Assembly: GCA_029964075.1 (NCBI GenBank)
Contig: CM057135.1
Span: 15,526,863-15,590,862, forward strand
Reading direction: 5' to 3'
From: Patiria pectinifera
Taxonomy: Eukaryota > Echinodermata > Asteroidea > Valvatida > Asterinidae
DNA: 64,000 bases
The notes under the pieces were generated by a model. That model saw only the letters and a list, made by a program, of their open reading frames with translations, did not search any database and had not been told where the DNA came from. A program made the position numbers and the translations under genes. Every line of letters starts with the position of its first letter. The first letter of the stretch is position 1. Below, in pieces: positions 58,889 to 64,000 of this stretch.

Positions 58889-60077
58889 AGTTTATCTCAA
58901 TATCATTATACCATACATTATGCTCCTTTAGATAATGTAGTGCACGCTCAACATGTTCCCTGCTGACATATTGATACTGGTAATATCCTTTGAATGACAA
59001 CTTTCTCTTCAACTTAACTTTGATTAACTGATTATTATTTTCACATCTAGGTAATGCTGTTATTGTTTCTGAAATATTTGATGGTACACATACAACCGGG
59101 CCATGCACTGCATTCTGACCACCTCTGGGTAAAGCCATCATCTTCAAAAATGCCACATTAATTGCAATCAGCTGCTCCTCCAATATATTTAAACAACTCA
59201 ATTCCTCTGGGATATCTTCCAATGCCAAATTGTTTGCACAAGCTTCTGCTGGGATCCTGTTCTGAAGCAATTTCCTGTGACATGTATAGCAAACCCACAA
59301 ACGTGATCTACTTGATTCTGACACTTTACACTTATCACCACAATTTCCGTTGTCTCCACATGTATGCAAAAATTTACCACATATGCAATAGACACATCTG
59401 TACTTCGTTTGATTATACTTAACAACTTGTTTTCGAAAAAGGAGTTTATGGCAAACTGCACATATATATTCAGGTCCCGATGATACATCTTGCCTCCAAT
59501 TTCTCATTACATTGGTCATAATACATTGACTTGCTCTCTTTCTTTTTTCTCGTTCCTCATTCCTTTGCTTCATTTTTTGACGATAACACCTATCCGTGTG
59601 GTACTTTGCTCTCTGAAAATTTATCAATTTCATCCTATAAAATTTGTTCAAAGAATACTTTTTTTTAATCGATTTAACAAGAGCATTTCTATATAATAAA
59701 TCACTATGGTATTTTCTCTTACGGTATTTTTTCACACTAGTCATCTTTCTTTGCCTGTGTTGTTCATTCTCATGATACTTTGTTTTTGCACTCTTCACCT
59801 TTCTTTGCCTATGTTCTTCATTCTCATGATACTTCGTTTTTGCACTCTTCACCTTTCTTTGCCTATGTTCTTCATCTCTATGATACTTCATTTTTGCATT
59901 GCCAGTTTTGTTATTCCTATAATCAGCATTCTCATGGTATCTTTTCCTTACGACACCAGTAATGGTTTTCACATTTTCTTTGTATCTCTTTTTGCCATAC
60001 TCAATAGCACCTTGTCTGTATTGCACACAACTATGATATTTTTCTTTCTTTGCCCTTTTTTTGTTTCTCTCTGACAT
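58851..60077 (-). pseudogene. DUF6570-like N-terminal part of the Helentron protein
   Basis: It begins MSERNKKRAKKEKYHSCVQY and runs through about eight basic repeats of KYHENEEHRQRKVKSAKT type. Then comes a Cys-rich domain: ICAVCHKLLFRKQV, CVYCICGKFLHTCGD, WVCYTCHRKL, ALPRGGQNAVHGPVVCVP and QLIKVKLKRKLSFKG. This is the domain that usually precedes Helitron Rep in animal elements (DUF6570, from memory). It overlaps the following Rep frame by 38 bases with a one-base offset, so the two were most likely one protein. Zinc binding and DNA contact are inference. Confidence 0.75.
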
Positions 60078-61917
60078 TTACAGCATCGTTTTTATTTTCT
60101 TTATCTTTCTTTCTCTGATATCTTTCCCTTTGCCGTTCTCGGTTAGTTTTCTGCCTCTTCTTTACATTAACACGTTTGCGACAAAGTTTTGTAATACCAA
60201 ATTTCTCACACAATACAATCTTATGGTCGTAAACCAATGGAACAAACTTTAAATTGACAGGTTGATTAGCCTCTATGATTTCTACATCATGTTCAATGTC
60301 TTTTTTTATATGTACAGTACTACTGGAGCTACATGTACCATTGAGAGTCTCATCACAACCACAGATACTGAGATCATCATCTACCCAGACAGTAACACCT
60401 GTAATTTCAAACTGTTCATGATCACTGACATTCATAGATTTTCCAAGTTCAGTACAATACCTGTACACACCTTGCCATGATGTAACACACTTAAGTAAAC
60501 TTCCTCCTTCACTGTCCTGATGTCCATGCTGATTTCTAGAATGTGAATCAAAAACATAATACTTTCCTTCATGAGCAATTACTGAAAATGTGTTCCCTTT
60601 GAAGCAAATAAAACATGCACAATATTTCTGCACTGTCTGTTCCACTGCACAACTCATTGGAATCATATTAAATTCAATCAGACATGTTTCTTCTCCAAAG
60701 CTACCAGAAACAGATTCATCAATCTTCATGTGGAAATGTTTACCGAATGCATCAATTTCTTCAGGCAACTCACTGATTAGCAAATATTCATTCATCATTG
60801 TACAGCTACGAGACAAACAACTGTACAATTCATTGCCAGTATTCAACACAAAATCCATGTCTTTGTTACACCACGAGTTCAACGGCTTAATTTTGCTAAA
60901 GAGGATTCCGCACAGGCTCATACAAACACATTGTCTTCCAGCTAGCTCACCAAATCTAAGATCACCTTGATGGAAACTACCTTGAATGAAACTGATGTCG
61001 TTATTCTCTTGTACCTTTTGTATTTGAGTGCAACAAATGCTTTTATGATCAGTCCATTTTTTATTTCCCCCATCAGCTTCATGTATTCTCTCTGATTTAT
61101 CTCTTTGAGGAACGACTTTCAGCTTTTTCCTACAGTCAGTACATTCAACAGAATTTTCAACACTGTCTTCAACTTTTCTTTTTGACTTCATTTTCTCATC
61201 ACTAATATCCTTTTCATTTTGTGTTAACACCTGTTTCTTGCTTCGAAGTCCATATCTAGCACTAGGTAATGTTTTTGAAGTCTCTTCATTTCTGTTTACA
61301 CCATTTTGCTCTGCACATTGCCTGACACATTTACGACTTGCCTTCTGTGTTTTTACCTGATTTCCCTCATTCTTTTCCTTTCCAGTATTAGAACCACTAT
61401 CAACATTACTACTTTTCTTGCTCTGCAAAGAGTATCCTCCTGTTTGCTTCACTATGCCCTGTTTTTGATCTGTATTTGAACCTTCATGTCTGCAACCCAT
61501 GTCATCCACTATTGCATACTTCATCGTTCCTATCTGTCCCTTACCTTCAGTTCCATTTATCATTGAAATGTCAATGTTATCTTCTCTAACGGAAAGACCT
61601 TCAGTACATGACTTGACAGCTACATCATCCATGTTGAGTATCTCATATTTGTTCGCATCTGCAGGAATGCCAAGATCATACAACAAACATTCAGTACAAG
61701 TACATCGCCCACATTTCCGACACAACCATGATACTGCCTTACTTGCCAAAAGAGATTCCATCTTTGAAAACCCCAAACAGTTCACATGATAAACAATGTT
61801 GCAAGAGTCACACTGCACAGCTCTTTCATCTCGACCAAACAATTTATCACATACCCAGCACTGCTTAACTTCTCTTTCCTTCACACAATTGACATTCTTT
61901 GCCTTTTTGTCATCCAC
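60031..61917 (-). CDS. PHD finger plus D-x-H cysteine-protease-like protein
   Basis: 628 residues. A PHD-type zinc finger at residues 20-70 (CWVCDKLFG, CDSCNIVYHVNC, WLCRKCGRCTC) is followed by a long Lys/Ser-rich linker. Residues about 315-500 form a second domain with RFGELAGRQCVCMSL (Cys330 as candidate nucleophile) and YYVFDSHSRN (Asp457 and His459). That spacing, with Asp-x-His, resembles the herpesvirus-tegument type of deubiquitinating protease (peptidase C76) more than OTU. PHD fingers usually bind histone H3 tails. A basic tail overlaps the DUF6570-like frame by 47 bases with a one-base offset near a run of seven A. It lies between two Helentron blocks on the same strand, so it is probably element-encoded. 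Activity is inference. Confidence 0.65.
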   Translation of the reverse strand: MDDKKAKNVNCVKEREVKQCWVCDKLFGRDERAVQCDSCNIVYHVNCLGFSKMESLLASKAVSWLCRKCGRCTCTECLLYDLGIPADANKYEILNMDDVAVKSCTEGLSVREDNIDISMINGTEGKGQIGTMKYAIVDDMGCRHEGSNTDQKQGIVKQTGGYSLQSKKSSNVDSGSNTGKEKNEGNQVKTQKASRKCVRQCAEQNGVNRNEETSKTLPSARYGLRSKKQVLTQNEKDISDEKMKSKRKVEDSVENSVECTDCRKKLKVVPQRDKSERIHEADGGNKKWTDHKSICCTQIQKVQENNDISFIQGSFHQGDLRFGELAGRQCVCMSLCGILFSKIKPLNSWCNKDMDFVLNTGNELYSCLSRSCTMMNEYLLISELPEEIDAFGKHFHMKIDESVSGSFGEETCLIEFNMIPMSCAVEQTVQKYCACFICFKGNTFSVIAHEGKYYVFDSHSRNQHGHQDSEGGSLLKCVTSWQGVYRYCTELGKSMNVSDHEQFEITGVTVWVDDDLSICGCDETLNGTCSSSSTVHIKKDIEHDVEIIEANQPVNLKFVPLVYDHKIVLCEKFGITKLCRKRVNVKKRQKTNRERQRERYQRKKDKENKNDAVNVREKQKKGKERKIS

Positions 61918-61945
61918 AACAACTCTCTTATAAAAAGACTTTCCT

Positions 61946-62941
61946 TTACCCTCTCTGCTTTACTGCATCTGAACATTTACTTTTCATGACAGAAATCTGT
62001 TCACACTCACTTCTCCTATTTTGCTTACGTTTGCATTTTTCTCCCTTCTGCATATTCTTTATGACATAACTCAAGCATCTTCTAGTGTGACATTTTACAT
62101 TGTGCTGTGCTTTCTCATGGTTCCTTCTTTGTTCCTTACTCATACGCATTTCCACAACCTTACCATTCCTTGACCTATGATAATCCTTTTTACATGCACT
62201 TCTTCGCATTTTCTTTCTATTTGGTTTTACAACTTTTCTCTCGTCTCTGTAATACACTATAACACACTCTAATACTCTATTTCTGCTGCAACATGTCTGA
62301 CCCCTGATCTTCAACTTTTGCAATGCATTCTGCTGAACTAGTCTCGTAATACTCATTGTCTTCATTTTTAACTTCTTCAAGTCTTTCTCTTTTGATTCTG
62401 ACTTCATTTGAAACTTTGATTGAGGCATTTTCTGAGCATTTTCTCCACTTGGAGACATTTTCTGAGCATTTTCTCCAATAGGAGGCATTTTCTGATGAGC
62501 ATTTTCTCCACTAGGAGGCATTTTCTGAGCATTCTCTCCACTAGGGGGCATTTTCTGATCATTTTGTCCACTAAGGGCCATTGTCTGAGAATTTTCTCCC
62601 AAAGGAGTTTGAGCATTTTCTCCACTAGGAGGCACTGTCTGAGCATGTTCTCCACTAGGAGGCATTATCTGAGCATTCTCTCCACTAGGAGGCATTTTCT
62701 GATCTTTTTCTCCACTAGGAGGCATTATCTGAGCATTTTCTCCCGAAGGAGTCATTACTGGAAATGGAATGTTCCATGTAGGGGTGACATGGGTAGACAC
62801 CGAAGGGAAGGTATGAGATGTAACATGAGAGTGAAGGATAACAGACGTAACAGACAAGGGTAACACATACTCCTTCTTCCTGTCTTGTCTCTCATGCCAC
62901 AAGGTCGCCCTGCAAGTGGTTTTCTTCTTGTAGACCTTCAT
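61946..62941 (-). CDS. Basic protein with Pro/Ser/Gly/Glu/Asn repeats
   Basis: 331 residues starting MKVYKKKTTCRATLWHERQD. Residues about 62-175 are some eleven-plus repeats of MPPSGENAQK type. The rest is strongly basic with scattered Cys/His (KDYHRSRNGK, RRNHEKAQHNVKCHTRRC), recalling the KYH-rich repeats at the start of the DUF6570-like part. No known domain. It ends 28 bases before the PHD protein in another frame, so it may be its N-terminal extension after a frameshift or a separate protein. Confidence 0.5.
   Translation of the reverse strand: MKVYKKKTTCRATLWHERQDRKKEYVLPLSVTSVILHSHVTSHTFPSVSTHVTPTWNIPFPVMTPSGENAQIMPPSGEKDQKMPPSGENAQIMPPSGEHAQTVPPSGENAQTPLGENSQTMALSGQNDQKMPPSGENAQKMPPSGENAHQKMPPIGENAQKMSPSGENAQKMPQSKFQMKSESKEKDLKKLKMKTMSITRLVQQNALQKLKIRGQTCCSRNRVLECVIVYYRDERKVVKPNRKKMRRSACKKDYHRSRNGKVVEMRMSKEQRRNHEKAQHNVKCHTRRCLSYVIKNMQKGEKCKRKQNRRSECEQISVMKSKCSDAVKQRG
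62420..62760 (-). repeat. 36-base coding minisatellite
   Basis: Plus-strand units such as GGAGGCATTTTCTGAGCATT followed by TTCTCCACTA repeat about ten times with one short unit. The antisense frame is open too, but encodes only monotonous Ser/Thr/His/Phe repeats. Confidence 0.85.
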
Positions 62942-64000
62942 TTTCTGTTGACAAAAAGATACAGTTCATTACAACACAGACACTTACATAACTCAATTCC
63001 CAACCTCTTACAACAAGCACAACTTCCATTACATGACATTCCACAAATACAACCCTTTTATACATTCCAACAAAAATATCAACAAACGAATCACTTTACA
63101 GTACTTTTAATATAACTATTAACGAATCACTTGGAAAGACACACAATTTTAATAACACCTTTCATATTTCAAATTCACTTTTTTAGTCATTCTAAAAACT
63201 AGTTCAAAATCCAAAAGTTTGATTTCCTTCTTCAATTTGGGTGCAACATGTGTTGCATTATATGCACATACAAGTATAACCTGCACATACAATTCACTTC
63301 CAATATTGTGTTATGGAATTCACACATATGTGCAGTTTGTACACATGATGCAATAGCAATTAATGCACTGGAACATTAACACATTACATCTGTCCATAGT
63401 CCATACATACATGTAAATTGTGCAAATCACACATCAACACTTCTCATACAAAAACTTTTCAATAACCTTTTTTAATGTTGAGAACAAGAGGAAAACCTTA
63501 GTTGAATATGTGGGCTTACACACATGCATAAATCACGTAGTGCATACATGTACTGTACATGCATTCTTATTTGTACACACACACTACACAGCCCTGTCAC
63601 AATCAGCACACAACATTTTGTAGCACATTCAGAACACAAACCAAGACTAAGCCTATACCCGTGAACGTGGCGTTATATAGCCACGTTCACGGGTCTAGGC
63701 CTATAGCAACATGATCAACCTATGTACATTACAGCAGAGTATTAATACACACTCCAACATGCAACAGTATCCACTTCATTTGGTTCGTAGTTAACTTCTT
63801 CCTTTTTATAATTAATCCTCAAACGTTACCTCAGAACATTCTTAACACTATAGTTTTCCCATTTTCCAAATTTTTTTTTTTTAAATAGACCTAACTCATG
63901 TCGTGTGCTCATACCGTACCTGCCACGACCACGCTCGTAATAATATACTACTGGTCTAGATACCTTAACATTACACGTAATACACATTCGTAAAAAATAA
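62942..64000. other. 5' flank of the Helentron
   Basis: AT-rich, many ACACA and TACATGTA motifs, no gene. It includes the hairpin at 63658-63693. A terminal end of the Helentron may be here but was not identified. Confidence 0.4.
63658..63693. repeat. Hairpin, 14-base arms, 8-base loop
   Basis: CCCGTGAACGTGGC, GTTATATA, GCCACGTTCACGGG. It is embedded between two GGCCTATA/GCCTATA motifs and lies about 720 bases upstream of the first Helentron frame. Confidence 0.9.

Larger units (their letters stand above)
54257..62941 (-). mobile_element. Helentron-type rolling-circle transposon
   Basis: Four consecutive minus-strand coding blocks make up the element: a basic repeat protein, a PHD/protease-like protein, a DUF6570-like part, and Rep/helicase/endonuclease. 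A C-terminal AP-endonuclease-like domain after a PIF1 helicase is the mark of Helentrons, as opposed to classic Helitrons. Limits given are coding limits; terminal structures were not identified with confidence. Breaks are few (one stop, three one-base frame offsets), so the copy is young. Confidence 0.8.

Noticed and set aside
62420-62863. Antisense plus-strand frame with FSTRRHFLSI repeats
   Set aside because: It mirrors the coding minisatellite of the minus-strand protein; no domain or start context.
54257-62941. Bacterial or viral operon, because of overlapping same-strand frames with helicase and protease-like proteins
   Set aside because: Domain order Rep-PIF1-endonuclease is that of a Helentron, and the overlaps are one-base offsets of split frames.

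Overview
The window reads as nuclear DNA of an invertebrate animal, most likely a marine deuterostome (echinoderm, hemichordate or lancelet grade); the sequence alone does not settle the species. The reasons are AT-rich intergenic DNA, GT-AG introns with matching phases, no bacterial gene organisation, long poly-G/poly-C tracts, frequent TACATGTA motifs, and a dense layering of transposable elements of types known from animals. I see no clearly intact host housekeeping gene. Nearly every long reading frame belongs to a mobile element or to one broken mosaic gene.

Positions 536-28517 (+) hold one broken gene. It joins a KMT5A-type SET domain, a low-complexity Ser/Glu/Val repeat, two zinc-finger-like knuckles, a tyrosine recombinase (YR) domain and a C-terminal conserved block. 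Its coding sequence is split by a 15.2 kb DNA transposon (3708-18899) with terminal inverted repeats of about 1.3 kb and a perfect 6-bp target duplication, CAGGAG. That transposon carries a spliced DDE integrase-type transposase gene of IS3EU type (+, 5671-8427) and a second, convergent three-exon gene coding for a RING-like protein (-, 16595-13820).

The last intron of the SET-YR gene (20883-28226) is stuffed with a deleted Ngaro/DIRS-like retroelement (-; gag, YR, SGNH hydrolase). Its gag is interrupted by a CR1-group LINE (5-bp duplication) and by a palindromic MITE (9-bp duplication). The intron also holds a Penelope-like element (PLE) fragment ending in a hammerhead-ribozyme-like motif.

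From 28.8 to 43 kb there are a degenerate satellite (28830-30110) and a second repeat array (32440-33390). These are followed by a minus-strand PLE split by a 3.1 kb LINE with a 13-bp duplication, a plus-strand PLE, and a broken SAM/C2H2 transposase gene. From 43 to 52 kb there are only repeat tails, hairpins, a tRNA-like SINE head, MITEs and a dead LINE.

The right end (54257-62941, -) is a Helentron-type rolling-circle element. It has a Rep/PIF1 helicase with a C-terminal AP-endonuclease-like domain, an upstream DUF6570-like part, a PHD-finger protein with a D-x-H cysteine-protease-like domain, and a basic protein with a Pro/Ser/Gly/Glu/Asn minisatellite. Many of the breaks are single stops or one-base shifts, several in homopolymers, so some could be assembly errors rather than real decay.
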